20,956 nucleotides of DNA, taken from positions 1 to 20,956 of the forward strand of contig JALQXE010000094.1 in NCBI GenBank assembly GCA_023263235.1. Direction: 5' to 3'. The DNA is from Sediminibacterium sp. Its GTDB lineage: Bacteria > Bacteroidota > Bacteroidia > Chitinophagales > Chitinophagaceae. Under the pieces are notes generated by a model that was given only the letters and a program-made list of their open reading frames with translations, ran no database searches and had not been told where the DNA came from. Each line of letters opens with the position of its first letter. The first letter of the stretch is position 1. A program made the position numbers and the translations under genes. Of the stretch, positions 1-7,883 are shown in pieces.

Positions 1-32
1 CCCTTCCACATTGTTCTAACCCAAACCTCCTT

Positions 33-64
33 AAAGCAACACGATGTGTTGCTTTTGCTTTTTT
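33..64 (+). terminator. Probable Rho-independent terminator of an upstream gene
   Basis: A perfect 10-bp inverted repeat (AAAGCAACAC at 33-42 and GTGTTGCTTT at 46-55) closes on a 3-nt GAT spacer and is followed on the plus strand by a T-rich tract (TTGCTTTTTT). On the minus strand the stem is followed only by TTTAAGG, so rightward termination is more likely. It probably ends a plus-strand gene lying left of the window; no coding part of that gene is visible. Confidence 0.6.
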
Positions 65-110
65 CATGCTTTCCCGCTCAATCAAGCAAGCTTGTTTCGC
101 GGCCTCGCAT
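65..110. other. Noncoding spacer between two terminators
   Basis: Together with its flanks this belongs to a stretch of about 358 bases that holds no protein gene. The stretch contains, in order, the rightward terminator, this 46-base spacer, the leftward terminator, tRNA-Lys and its promoter, and the promoter of the SDR gene. The spacer holds only a short AAGCAAGCTT-like palindromic patch, and I see no function for it. Confidence 0.4.
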
Positions 111-137
111 AAAAAAAGCCCCGACTTGCGTCGGAGC
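111..137 (-). terminator. Rho-independent terminator of tRNA-Lys
   Basis: Read on the minus strand, an 8-bp GC-rich stem (GCTCCGAC / GTCGGGGC, one G-T pair) is closed by a GCAA tetraloop of the stable GNRA class and followed by seven T's. It begins 4 nt after the 3' end of the tRNA gene. The position and U-tract are those of a textbook intrinsic terminator, and they indicate a single-tRNA transcript. Confidence 0.9.
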
Positions 138-141
138 TTTG

Positions 142-214
142 TGATCCCGCTGGGACTCGAACCCAGGGCCCATACATTAAAAGTGTATTGCTCTACCAAC
201 TGAGCTACGGAATC
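142..214 (-). tRNA. tRNA-Lys (anticodon UUU)
   Basis: The minus strand folds into a complete 73-nt cloverleaf. The acceptor stem is GATTCCG / CGGGATC with one T-G pair. The D-arm contains GCTCAGTTGGTAGAGC. The anticodon stem is ATACA / TGTAT with loop CTTTTAA, giving anticodon TTT (Lys). A 5-nt variable loop and a T-arm CTGGG-TTCGAGT-CCCAG follow, with discriminator base A. CCA is not encoded. It reads AAA and AAG lysine codons. It has its own promoter upstream and a terminator directly downstream, so it appears to be transcribed alone. Confidence 0.97.
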
Positions 215-239
215 TGACCGTTTTCCCTTTTGAGGAGTG

Positions 240-270
240 CAAAAATAAGGATAAAATAAAACTATCCAAA
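240..270 (-). promoter_or_regulatory. Promoter of tRNA-Lys, full Bacteroidota consensus
   Basis: On the minus strand, TTTG (270-267) is separated by 19 nt from TATTTTTG (247-240). This matches both halves of the Bacteroidota primary-sigma consensus TTTG-N19-TAnnTTTG. Transcription would start around position 233-235, about 20 nt before the mature tRNA 5' end. Confidence 0.8.
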
Positions 271-335
271 TAAAAGGGGACTTTTATTTTGAACAGGAAT
301 TTTTGATGCTAAGTAATTCATCTTCAATTTAGAAG

Positions 336-343
336 TACATTTG
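336..343 (+). promoter_or_regulatory. -7 element of the SDR gene promoter
   Basis: TACATTTG is an exact match to TAnnTTTG and ends 15 nt before the ATG at 359, implying a leader of about 10 nt. No -33 TTG is visible at the usual spacing. Its position rules out a start upstream of 359. Confidence 0.6.
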
Positions 344-358
344 TGTAAATTCAATCTC

Positions 359-1165
359 ATGGCTAATTTCAGCGGTAAAATAGTGGTAATTACGGGCGGT
401 TCTGATGGTATTGGGAAAGCCCTAGTAAAACAGTTTTTGACATTAGGAGCCAAGGTGGCTACCTGTGGCCGTAATCATGATAAATTAAACCTTTTGGTGC
501 AAGAAAACCCTTCGAATGACTTGTTTACAATGCAGGTGGATGTGGTACAGCAAGCCCAAACTGATGCTTTTATTAAAGAAGTGACAGATAAATGGGGTGG
601 AATTGATATTTTAATTAATAATGCAGGAATTTCAATGCGAGCTTTGATAAGTGAGGTTTCCATTGAGACCCTAAAAAATGTAATGGATATTAATTTTTGG
701 GGGACGGTATATACAACTAAAGCGGCCCTTCCTTTTGTGCAAAAGGCGAATGGTGTGATTGTTGGGGTTTCGAGTATTGCCGGATATAGAGGATTGCCGG
801 GTCGTAGTGGTTACTCTGCTTCAAAATATGCTTTGAATGGTTGGTTGGAAGCGCTAAAAACCGAAATGTATGGTTCAGGAACCCATGTAATGTGGGTTTG
901 TCCAGGTTTTACCACTTCAAATATTCGCAATGCTGCATTGAATAAAGATGCGCAAGCACAGGGTGAATCGCCCATGGATGAAGGGGCAATGATGAGCTCG
1001 GAGGAATGCGCTAATCACATCATTCATTCTATCGGGAAACGTAAACGCAGCTTGGTTTTAACCTTTACAGGTAAACGTACTGTTTTCATGAATAAATTTT
1101 TCCCTTCATGGGCAGATAAGCTTGTGCATCAATTCTTTTTTAAGAACGGTAAATTGGTAAAATAA
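359..1165 (+). CDS. SDR family NAD(P)-dependent oxidoreductase
   Basis: This 268-residue protein is a classical short-chain dehydrogenase/reductase, a Rossmann-fold enzyme that oxidises or reduces an alcohol/carbonyl group with NAD(P)(H). Visible motifs are the cofactor loop TGGSDGIG (residues 12-19), NNAG (87-90), and a complete catalytic tetrad: N112 in MDIN, S139 in VSS, and Y152/K156 in YSASK. The basic residues after the second strand (CGRNHDK, about 36-42) suggest NADP preference, which is an inference. There is no signal peptide, so it should be cytosolic; the basic, hydrophobic C-terminus resembles DHRS7-like SDRs that lie at membranes. The substrate cannot be read from sequence. ATG 359 is chosen because the -7 element lies at 336-343. 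The next gene starts 29 nt after the stop on the same strand, so the two are probably cotranscribed. Confidence 0.92.
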   Translation: MANFSGKIVVITGGSDGIGKALVKQFLTLGAKVATCGRNHDKLNLLVQENPSNDLFTMQVDVVQQAQTDAFIKEVTDKWGGIDILINNAGISMRALISEVSIETLKNVMDINFWGTVYTTKAALPFVQKANGVIVGVSSIAGYRGLPGRSGYSASKYALNGWLEALKTEMYGSGTHVMWVCPGFTTSNIRNAALNKDAQAQGESPMDEGAMMSSEECANHIIHSIGKRKRSLVLTFTGKRTVFMNKFFPSWADKLVHQFFFKNGKLVK

Positions 1166-1194
1166 AAAGGCATTTTTTACGTTACTAATTAGAT

Positions 1195-2016
1195 ATGCCC
1201 GTTATAACTTTAACATCAGACATTGGCCAAGAGGATTTTATCATTGGCGCAATCAAGGGCCAAATTTTGTCAATCATACCCGGCAGTAGTATTGCCGATA
1301 TAACACATCAACTTTCCAGCAAAAACTATTTACAGGGGGCTTATATTTTTAATAATGCGGCAAAGCATTTTCCTTCGGGTACAGTGCATATTGTGATGGT
1401 TAATTTTTTTCAGCATCCGCAGGATCATGTTTTATTCGCGCATTATAATGGACATTTTTTTATTACACCCGACAATGGTTTCTTAACCATGATGCTGGGC
1501 ATTAAACCCAGTGAAATTGTAGCTATTGATATAAAAGGAGCCAATACATTTGTACAAATTACGGAGCGCATTGTGGAGTCGGTGGCTTACTTTTTTGCAT
1601 CAGGTAATTTATTGGAGGCTGGAAAAGCAATTGAAAATATAGTTGAAATTTTCCCCACACAGCCTAAGTATGATACCAATTGGATGGAGGGGCAAATTAT
1701 ATTTATTGATCAGTTTGAGAATGTGGTGGTGAATATTCGTCAGGAAGAATTTGAGGCGCATGCCAAGGGTAGGCCTTTTAAAATTGTATTTACCCGCAAT
1801 GAAACTATACAAGTATTAAGCCGCAATTATGGGGCAGTGCCCGTGGCCGATAAGTTGGCTTGGTTTAATTCGGCTGGCTATTTGGAAATTTCGGTTCGCG
1901 GGGGCAATATGGCGGGGCTATTTGGCCTTAGTAAATACGATGAGCATCAAATGAATAAGCAGCGACCCAACGACAATAAGTGGTTTTTCCAAATGGTCCG
2001 CGTTTTCTTTGAATAG
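1195..2016 (+). CDS. SAM hydroxide adenosyltransferase (DUF62) family protein, motif-divergent
   Basis: This 273-residue protein belongs to the SAM hydroxide adenosyltransferase / fluorinase-chlorinase family, whose archetypes split S-adenosylmethionine into adenosine and methionine using water or halide. Family marks are the N-terminal LTSDIG (6-11), KGQIL and P29, the DITHQ segment (35-39), TPDNG (91-95), and the C-terminal GQIIFIDQFENVVVNI block around residues 160-180. Two usual active-site motifs look lost. The VDPGVG-type segment is VNFFQHP (69-75), and the segment where TFHGRDIF is expected reads TFVQITERIV (118-127). It may therefore be inactive or act differently. I see no promoter of its own, so it is probably in an operon with the SDR gene 29 nt upstream. 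The promoter of lpdA begins inside its last codons. Confidence 0.85.
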   Translation: MPVITLTSDIGQEDFIIGAIKGQILSIIPGSSIADITHQLSSKNYLQGAYIFNNAAKHFPSGTVHIVMVNFFQHPQDHVLFAHYNGHFFITPDNGFLTMMLGIKPSEIVAIDIKGANTFVQITERIVESVAYFFASGNLLEAGKAIENIVEIFPTQPKYDTNWMEGQIIFIDQFENVVVNIRQEEFEAHAKGRPFKIVFTRNETIQVLSRNYGAVPVADKLAWFNSAGYLEISVRGGNMAGLFGLSKYDEHQMNKQRPNDNKWFFQMVRVFFE

Positions 2017-2039
2017 TCCCTTTTTTTGGGTTATTTTTG
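2008..2039 (+). promoter_or_regulatory. Promoter of lpdA
   Basis: TTTG (2008-2011), 20 nt, then TATTTTTG (2032-2039) match the Bacteroidota -33 and -7 elements. The -33 element lies in the last codons of the preceding gene. Transcription would start near 2045, giving a leader of roughly 28 nt to ATG 2073. Confidence 0.75.
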
Positions 2040-2072
2040 CACCCTCATTCAATTACACAAAAAACACACAAA

Positions 2073-3482
2073 ATGGCATACGACGTTATCGTAATAGGTA
2101 GTGGTCCTGGGGGTTATCCTGCGGCAATCCGAGCTTCTCAATTAGGCTTAAAAGTAGCAATTGTAGAAAAGGAAAGTTTAGGTGGAGTTTGTTTAAACTG
2201 GGGATGTATCCCAACTAAAGCTTTATTAAAAAGTGCTCAGGTTTATGAATACTTAAAACATAGTGCAGATTATGGGATTACGGCTTCTGGTGTGAACCAT
2301 GATTTTGGAAAAGTAATTTCAAGAAGCCGTGGTGTTGCGGATAAAATGAGTAAGGGCGTTCAATTCTTAATGAAAAAAAATAAGATTGACGTAATTATGG
2401 GTTATGGTAAAGTTTTGTCAAGAGGCAAAGTAGAAGTGAAGGCTGCAGATGGAGCAACTCAAGTTCTTGACACAAAATATATTGCTATTGCAACAGGTGG
2501 TCGTTCAAGAGAATTGCCAAACCTGCCACAGGATGGTAAAAAAGTAATTGGATACCGTGAAGCAATGGTAATGCAAACACAGCCTAAGAGCATGATTATT
2601 GTAGGTAGTGGTGCGATAGGTGTGGAGTTTGCTTATGTATACAATAGTATGGGAACGAAAGTAACCATCGTTGAATTCTTGCCAAGAATTGTTCCAGTAG
2701 AGGACGAGGATATTTCAAAAGAATTAGAAAAGCAATATAAGAAGCAAGGTATTGATATCATGACGAATGCATCGGTTGAATCTGTTGATACAGCTGGTGC
2801 TGGCGTGAAAGCAAAAGTTAAATTGCAGGACGGTTCATTTGTAACCTTAGAAGCGGATGTAGTATTAAGTGCAGTGGGTGTTGTTGCAAATATTGAAAAT
2901 ATTGGTTTAGAATCAAACGGTATCAAAACGGATAAAGGTAGAATCATCGTAGATAAGTTCCAACAAACAAGTATTGCTGGAATTTACGCATTGGGTGATT
3001 GTTCTCCTGGTCAGGCACTAGCGCATGTAGCGGCTAAGGAAGGTATTAATGCTGCTGAACATATGGCCTATTTAGAAAAGAAACATGCTCATATGCCAGA
3101 AGCAATTGATTATAATAATGTTCCTGGTTGTACTTATTGTACACCTGAAATTTCAAGTGTAGGTTATACTGAGAAAGCCGCTAAGGAAGCGGGTTATGAA
3201 ATTAAGGTTGGTAAGTTTCCATTCATGGCATCGGGTAAGGCTTCTGCTGCAGGTGCGACAGAAGGTTTTGTAAAAGTGATTTTTGATGCAAAATATGGTG
3301 AGTTCTTAGGTTGTCATATGATTGGTATGAATGTAACCGATATGATTGCTGAAGCAGTAGTTGCGCGTAAATTAGAAACTACGGCACATGAAATATTAAA
3401 TGCTATTCATCCACACCCTACAATGAGTGAAGGGTTAAAAGAAGCCGTTGCTGCTGCATATGGTGAAGCAATTGATATCTAA
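2073..3482 (+). CDS. lpdA: Dihydrolipoyl dehydrogenase (E3)
   Basis: This 469-residue flavoprotein disulfide reductase is the E3 subunit of 2-oxoacid dehydrogenase complexes and/or the glycine cleavage system. It reoxidises dihydrolipoamide and passes electrons through FAD to NAD+. Visible features are the FAD-binding [10 protein letters not shown] (9-18), redox-active C40/C45 in [14 protein letters not shown], a second Rossmann motif [10 protein letters not shown] for NAD, the FAD-binding segment YALGDC, and a C-terminal dimerisation domain with catalytic H448 and E453 in HPHPTMSE. The length is normal. ATG 2073 fits the family N-terminus MAYDVIVIG. An in-frame TTG at 2037 lies in the promoter and is rejected. 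The gene stands apart from E1/E2 genes, and its own promoter and terminator make it look monocistronic, consistent with an E3 shared between complexes (inference). Confidence 0.97.
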   Translation: MAYDVIVIGSGPGGYPAAIRASQLGLKVAIVEKESLGGVCLNWGCIPTKALLKSAQVYEYLKHSADYGITASGVNHDFGKVISRSRGVADKMSKGVQFLMKKNKIDVIMGYGKVLSRGKVEVKAADGATQVLDTKYIAIATGGRSRELPNLPQDGKKVIGYREAMVMQTQPKSMIIVGSGAIGVEFAYVYNSMGTKVTIVEFLPRIVPVEDEDISKELEKQYKKQGIDIMTNASVESVDTAGAGVKAKVKLQDGSFVTLEADVVLSAVGVVANIENIGLESNGIKTDKGRIIVDKFQQTSIAGIYALGDCSPGQALAHVAAKEGINAAEHMAYLEKKHAHMPEAIDYNNVPGCTYCTPEISSVGYTEKAAKEAGYEIKVGKFPFMASGKASAAGATEGFVKVIFDAKYGEFLGCHMIGMNVTDMIAEAVVARKLETTAHEILNAIHPHPTMSEGLKEAVAAAYGEAIDI

Positions 3483-3502
3483 CTGGTATTAAAAAATATA
3501 CG

Positions 3503-3543
3503 ATGGCTCGTAATTCAATTCATTTTGAATGCGGGCCATTTTT
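3503..3543 (+). terminator. Rho-independent terminator after lpdA, before prfC
   Basis: A long stem begins 20 nt after the lpdA stop. ATGGCTCGTA (3503-3512) pairs with TGCGGGCCAT (3530-3539), a bulged A follows, and TTCAA pairs with TTGAA around a 6-nt loop. This gives 15 base pairs with three G-T pairs, followed by TTTTT (3539-3543). The ATG at 3503 that would extend prfC in frame is the foot of this hairpin. Confidence 0.8.
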
Positions 3544-3562
3544 AATAACAAGGAATTCGAAC

Positions 3563-5149
3563 ATGAAGTACGAAAAAGAAATTAACAGGCGCAAAACTTT
3601 TGCGATTATCTCACACCCAGATGCTGGTAAAACTACCTTAACAGAAAAGTTGTTATTATTTGGTGGGGCCATTCAAACTGCGGGTGCGGTAAAAAGCAAT
3701 AAAATTAAAAAGCATGCTACTTCGGATTTCATGGAAATAGAACGTCAAAGAGGTATCTCGGTGGCAACATCAGTAATGTCTTTTGAGTATAAAGGCAACT
3801 TAATTAATTTATTAGATACGCCAGGGCATAAGGATTTTGCCGAGGATACTTATCGCACATTAACCGCAGTGGATAGTGTAATATTGGTAATTGATAGCGT
3901 AAACGGGGTAGAGCCACAAACCCGCCGTTTAATGGAAGTGTGTAGTATGCGTGCCACCCCGGTAATTGTGTTCATAAATAAAATGGACCGTGATGGTAAA
4001 AATAGATTTGATTTACTGGAGGAGATTGAAGCGGAACTAAAAATTTCATTACACCCTATGACTTGGCCAATTAATAGTGGTAAGGAATTTAAAGGGGTAT
4101 ATAATTTGCATGATAAGAGCTTACGTTTATTTACTGCAAGCACTAAAGCAGACGATGAGGATGTTGTAGCAATTGAGAATTTATCAAGTGTGGTATTGCA
4201 ACAGAAAGTAGGTGATAGGGATGCAGATTTATTAAGAGAGGATGTTGAGCTCATTGATGGTGTTTATGGGGCTTTAAATCCTGCCGATTATTTAGAAGGG
4301 AAAATAGCGCCGGTGTTTTTTGGATCGGCTGTAAATAATTTTGGCGTACAAGAAATGTTGGACACTTTTATTCAAATTGCACCAACACCACGTGATCGTG
4401 AAACGAGTTTAAGAAAAGTACAAGCAGGAGAAGACAAGTTTAGCGGCTTTATTTTTAAAATTCATGCCAACTTGGATCCCAAGCACCGTGACCGTATTGC
4501 CTTTATGCGCGTTTGTAGTGGAAAGTTCGAACGTAATAAATATTACAAGCATGTGCGTTTGGAAAAAGACGTTCGTTTCACCAATCCCTATACTTTCTTA
4601 GCACGTAGCAAGGATATTGTTGATGATGCTTATCCAGGGGATGTAGTAGGTTTATTTGATACAGGGAATTTTAAGATTGGAGATACTTTAACCGAAGGAG
4701 AAAAGTTTTACTTTACAGGGATACCTACTTTTTCTCCCGAAATATTTAAAGAATTAGTGAACAAGGATCCTATGAAAACCAAGCAATTGGAAAAGGGTAT
4801 TCAGCAGTTAACCGACGAAGGGGTAGCGCAGCTATTCACACAATTTGGAGGCAATAAAAAAATAATTGGTTGTGTGGGTGATCTACAATTTGAGGTAATT
4901 CAATATCGTTTACTACAAGAGTATGGAGCGGCCTGTGAATTTAGAACCCTTCCTTATTACAAGGCTTGTTGGTTAACCTCCACCGATAAAAATAAGTTGA
5001 ATGATTTTTTAAGATTCAAACAACAAAATGCAGCCGAAGACAAAGACGGTTCGCCGGTATATTTAGCACAGAGTGAATGGTTTTTAAATACAGAAATTAC
5101 CAATAATCCAGATATTACTTTCCACTTTACCAATGAGGTAAATAAATAG
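3563..5149 (+). CDS. prfC: Peptide chain release factor 3 (RF3)
   Basis: This 528-residue translational GTPase recycles RF1/RF2 from the ribosome after peptide release. G-motifs are visible: P-loop SHPDAGKTT (17-25), the switch-I-type segment [11 protein letters not shown]3 DTPGHKDF and G4 NKMD. A beta-barrel domain II and the RF3-specific C-terminal domain ([11 protein letters not shown] and [14 protein letters not shown] [13 protein letters not shown]) follow. An in-frame ATG at 3503 would add 20 residues, but it lies in the lpdA terminator. ATG 3563 reproduces the usual RF3 N-terminus (about 529 residues in E. coli) and is preceded by AAGGA 8 nt upstream, a rare Shine-Dalgarno-like site in this window. 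rimO follows after 21 nt, so the two are probably cotranscribed. I see no clear promoter; a weak one may lie inside the terminator. Confidence 0.96.
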   Translation: MKYEKEINRRKTFAIISHPDAGKTTLTEKLLLFGGAIQTAGAVKSNKIKKHATSDFMEIERQRGISVATSVMSFEYKGNLINLLDTPGHKDFAEDTYRTLTAVDSVILVIDSVNGVEPQTRRLMEVCSMRATPVIVFINKMDRDGKNRFDLLEEIEAELKISLHPMTWPINSGKEFKGVYNLHDKSLRLFTASTKADDEDVVAIENLSSVVLQQKVGDRDADLLREDVELIDGVYGALNPADYLEGKIAPVFFGSAVNNFGVQEMLDTFIQIAPTPRDRETSLRKVQAGEDKFSGFIFKIHANLDPKHRDRIAFMRVCSGKFERNKYYKHVRLEKDVRFTNPYTFLARSKDIVDDAYPGDVVGLFDTGNFKIGDTLTEGEKFYFTGIPTFSPEIFKELVNKDPMKTKQLEKGIQQLTDEGVAQLFTQFGGNKKIIGCVGDLQFEVIQYRLLQEYGAACEFRTLPYYKACWLTSTDKNKLNDFLRFKQQNAAEDKDGSPVYLAQSEWFLNTEITNNPDITFHFTNEVNK

Positions 5150-5170
5150 GGCTCTGATAAAAAATAAAAT

Positions 5171-6478
5171 ATGAAGTCAAAATCTTTAAAACAGAACAAA
5201 GTAAATATCATCACCTTAGGTTGTAGTAAAAACCTAGTGGATAGTGAAATGTTAAGTGGTCAATTAGCTGCCAATGATATTGATGTGGTTCACGAGAATA
5301 AAAAGCTCGATCATAATATTGTGGTAGTGAATACTTGTGGTTTTATAGACAAGGCGAAAGAGGAGAGTGTGAATACTATTTTGGATCAAGTGGCATTAAA
5401 ACAAAAAGGTAAATTAGATAAAGTATATGTGACGGGATGTTTAAGTGAAAGATACCGTGGTGACCTCGCTGCTGAAATTCCAGAAGTAGACGCTTGGTTT
5501 GGAACCATGGAACTTCCTTTAATGTTAAATCAGTTAAATGCGGATTATAAAGCGGAATTATTAGGAGAACGTTTGTTGAGTACCCCTCAACATTATGCGT
5601 ATTTAAAAATTAGTGAGGGTTGTAATCGTACTTGTGCGTTTTGTGCGATTCCTTTAATGCGTGGTCAACACGTTAGTAAAACTATTGAGCAATTGGTTGA
5701 AGAAGCAAAAGGATTGGTGAAGAAAGGAGTAAAGGAAGTTATGCTCATTGCGCAGGAGCTAACTTATTATGGATTAGATATTTATAAGGAGCGTGCTTTA
5801 CCTCAATTATTAAATGCTTTGGCCGATGTGGAAGGTTTGAAGTGGATTCGTCTGCATTATGCCTATCCTAGTAAATTTCCTTTAGAAATATTGGATGTAA
5901 TGCGTGAACGTGAAAACATTTGTAAATACATTGACATTCCTTTGCAGCATGCAAGTAATAACATGTTAAAAGCTATGCGTCGAAATATTACGCGCGAGGA
6001 GATGACCGAGCTGATAATGGAAATTAGAAGACGTGTGCCGGGTATTGCAATTCGAACCACATTAATTACTGGCTTCCCTGGGGAAACCCTAGAAGATGTT
6101 GAAGAGCTAAAAGAATTTTTACAATTACACAAGTTTGATCGCGTAGGCATATTCACTTATAGCCATGAAGAAAATACTAGTGCGTATGATTTGGTGGATG
6201 ATGTTCCTGCGGAAGAAAAACAGCGTCGTGCCGAAGAAATCATGGAAGTACAACAAGAAATCAGTTTGGCTATTAACCAAGCGAAGGAAGGTCAAACATT
6301 GAAAGTGATTATTGATAAAAAAGAAGCAGGACGTTGGCTTGGCCGTACGCAGTTTGACAGCGTTGAAGTAGACAACGAAGTTGTAATAAACACAACAAAA
6401 CGCTTAAAAGCAGGCGACATGGTGATGGTGAAAATCACTAAAGCGTATGATTACGATTTAGAGGGCGAATTGGTTTAA
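5171..6478 (+). CDS. rimO: Ribosomal protein uS12 methylthiotransferase RimO
   Basis: This 435-residue radical-SAM methylthiotransferase adds a methylthio group to the beta carbon of the conserved aspartate of ribosomal protein S12. The N-terminal UPF0004 domain carries the three cysteines that bind the auxiliary 4Fe-4S cluster: C18 (TLGCSKN), C56 (NTCGFID) and C90 (VTGC). The radical-SAM cluster motif is C151-C155-C158 (EGCNRTCAFCAIP). Later family blocks are WIRLHYAYP, IDIPLQHAS and RTTLITGFPGET, and a C-terminal TRAM domain (about 370-435) ends the protein. RimO is favoured over MiaB by SKNLVDSE, the GCNRTCAFCAIP signature and the overall length. It lies 21 nt behind prfC and has no separate promoter, which groups two genes acting on the ribosome. 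Confidence 0.95.
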   Translation: MKSKSLKQNKVNIITLGCSKNLVDSEMLSGQLAANDIDVVHENKKLDHNIVVVNTCGFIDKAKEESVNTILDQVALKQKGKLDKVYVTGCLSERYRGDLAAEIPEVDAWFGTMELPLMLNQLNADYKAELLGERLLSTPQHYAYLKISEGCNRTCAFCAIPLMRGQHVSKTIEQLVEEAKGLVKKGVKEVMLIAQELTYYGLDIYKERALPQLLNALADVEGLKWIRLHYAYPSKFPLEILDVMRERENICKYIDIPLQHASNNMLKAMRRNITREEMTELIMEIRRRVPGIAIRTTLITGFPGETLEDVEELKEFLQLHKFDRVGIFTYSHEENTSAYDLVDDVPAEEKQRRAEEIMEVQQEISLAINQAKEGQTLKVIIDKKEAGRWLGRTQFDSVEVDNEVVINTTKRLKAGDMVMVKITKAYDYDLEGELV

Positions 6479-6501
6479 ATCAACAATAAGTTTTTTATTA
6501 G

Positions 6502-7782
6502 CTACTTAACAATATACAATTTAGCACTTGGGTCACTTTGTTTTTTTGAAAAGTAAAACACTGCAATGCTGCTCATTACAAAATAGCCAATCAATATAGG
6601 AGCAATTAAGTTAGAAAAGGCATTGGAGCCAAACCAGTCTCCTTTTTGAGCAATAAAAGCAATGCATGCTATATTCTTAATTGTTTCTAATATCCATGCA
6701 TATTTAGCACGGTCCATAAATTCAGTTAATGCGTATACTTGAAGGAATATAAATCCTCCATATAAAAACAAATTGGCAATACCCAATTCCTTGATCATAG
6801 CTACATTAGCGAATAAATAACTTACTAGCAGTAACATACAAATAAGCTGTGCCCATAAATAAGCTTGCATCCCTTTGCTCGCAGGGGTATCATACTTTTC
6901 AAAATGATAAACATCTTCAATTTTGTACACTGGGAATTTTTCAGCTACATCAGCAGGTCGCCAACCTAAGGGCATAAACCAAATACGCAACTTATCGATC
7001 CATTTTTGTGCATACCAAGCATCTTTTATCAAAAGCCACAGATGCATGAAATTTATTTTGATTGGATTCCATGTTCTCACAGGTCTAGTTACCCCATAAA
7101 CAGCAGGCACATTGGGAAGCTCTTCTTGAAACGTGCCAAACATTCTATCCCAAAAAATAAATATTTGACTAAAGTTTTTATCTAAATATTCTTTATTGAT
7201 TGCATGATGCACTCTATGATGTGCGGGGGTTACAATAATGTATTCCAAAATACCCATATTTTTAATGTGACGGGTATGGTACCAGAATTGAGCAAATAAA
7301 TGCAAAGGAGCAACAACGGCAATTACTTGTTGAGGAACCCCTAATAAGGCTGCAGGAATTAATAAAAAGGCATAAATCCTAAAGTAAACTGAAATGCTTT
7401 GTCTTAATGCGCAAGCCAAATTATATTCTTCACTACTATGGTGTACTATATGATTGTTCCAAAAAAAATTAATACTATGCGCTAAACGATGAATCCAATA
7501 ACCTGAAAAATCTAATGCTAAAAAAGCAATCACATATAATAACCAACTGGATTGTACCTTATATACGGTTAAATGCTCAACGAGCCAGCCATAACTAATA
7601 ATCGCCACACTTAATCCTAAAACGTCCTTGGTAGAATTGGTTACGCCCGAACTTAAGCTGGAAACCATGTCTAAAGTACGCACTGTGTCAAATCCTTTGC
7701 GCCATCCATACCATTTTTCAAATAAGACTAGTAATAAGAAAAGGGGCATGGCAATAATCAATATTTTACCATAGGTTTCCAT
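6502..7782 (-). CDS. Sterol desaturase / fatty-acid hydroxylase superfamily protein, AGMO-like
   Basis: This 426-residue polytopic membrane protein has the histidine-rich di-iron motifs of the fatty-acid hydroxylase superfamily: HRLAH (98-102), HIVHH (111-115), HTRH (169-172) and HHRVHH (188-193), followed by the family block DKNFSQIFIFWDRMFGTF (about 201-218). Hydrophobic segments flank these motifs at about 5-20, 55-70, 80-97 and 135-165, and three or four more lie in the C-terminal 110 residues. The order and spacing resemble animal alkylglycerol monooxygenase (TMEM195), which cleaves ether lipids with tetrahydrobiopterin. The bacterial substrate and reductant are unknown to me, so I do not assign that reaction. 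It is transcribed divergently from bshC and convergent with rimO, 23 nt apart. Confidence 0.88.
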   Translation of the reverse strand: METYGKILIIAMPLFLLLVLFEKWYGWRKGFDTVRTLDMVSSLSSGVTNSTKDVLGLSVAIISYGWLVEHLTVYKVQSSWLLYVIAFLALDFSGYWIHRLAHSINFFWNNHIVHHSSEEYNLACALRQSISVYFRIYAFLLIPAALLGVPQQVIAVVAPLHLFAQFWYHTRHIKNMGILEYIIVTPAHHRVHHAINKEYLDKNFSQIFIFWDRMFGTFQEELPNVPAVYGVTRPVRTWNPIKINFMHLWLLIKDAWYAQKWIDKLRIWFMPLGWRPADVAEKFPVYKIEDVYHFEKYDTPASKGMQAYLWAQLICMLLLVSYLFANVAMIKELGIANLFLYGGFIFLQVYALTEFMDRAKYAWILETIKNIACIAFIAQKGDWFGSNAFSNLIAPILIGYFVMSSIAVFYFSKKQSDPSAKLYIVK

Positions 7783-7819
7783 AGTTAAGAATTTAGTCTT
7801 GGGTTTTGCAATACGATAC

Positions 7820-7827
7820 CAAATGTA
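7820..7827 (-). promoter_or_regulatory. -7 element of the AGMO-like gene promoter
   Basis: On the minus strand TACATTTG is an exact TAnnTTTG match and ends 37 nt before the start codon at 7782. No clear -33 TTG is seen. It shares a 101-bp intergenic region with the bshC promoter. Confidence 0.55.
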
Positions 7828-7838
7828 TCAATTTTATC

Positions 7839-7846
7839 TTAATTTG
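7839..7846 (+). promoter_or_regulatory. Possible -7 element of bshC
   Basis: TTAATTTG differs from TAnnTTTG at the second base and ends 37 nt before the bshC ATG at 7884. It is the best candidate in the divergent intergenic region, but it is not exact and no -33 partner is visible. Confidence 0.35.
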
Positions 7847-7883
7847 CGTCCTAATCTATCATTGGACCTGCCTGCTCGTAATT

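Noticed and set aside
1..143. Two plus-strand frames open from the left edge into the tRNA gene
   Set aside because: They run through two terminator hairpins, contain no recognisable protein signal, and continue across the antisense of the tRNA, where spurious ORFs are common.
2037..2072. TTG start adding 12 residues to LpdA
   Set aside because: The TTG is the last part of the -7 element TATTTTTG, so it is not transcribed as a start; ATG 2073 gives the normal N-terminus.
2633..2947. 104-residue minus-strand ORF inside lpdA, and 3850-4254 (134 residues) inside prfC
   Set aside because: Both are shadows of conserved plus-strand genes, with low-complexity serine/threonine-rich translations and no promoter.
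3503..3562. N-terminal extension of RF3 from ATG 3503
   Set aside because: The segment is a terminator hairpin plus T-run, and the family N-terminus and length fit ATG 3563.
6479..6501. Possible bidirectional terminator between rimO and the AGMO-like gene (AATAA-GTTTT-TTATT)
   Set aside because: The stem is only five A-T pairs, too weak to call.
7806..7883. N-terminal hydrophobic extension of BshC (26 residues)
   Set aside because: It overlaps the divergent promoter region and would add a membrane-like segment foreign to the family; the conserved BshC N-terminus begins at 7884.
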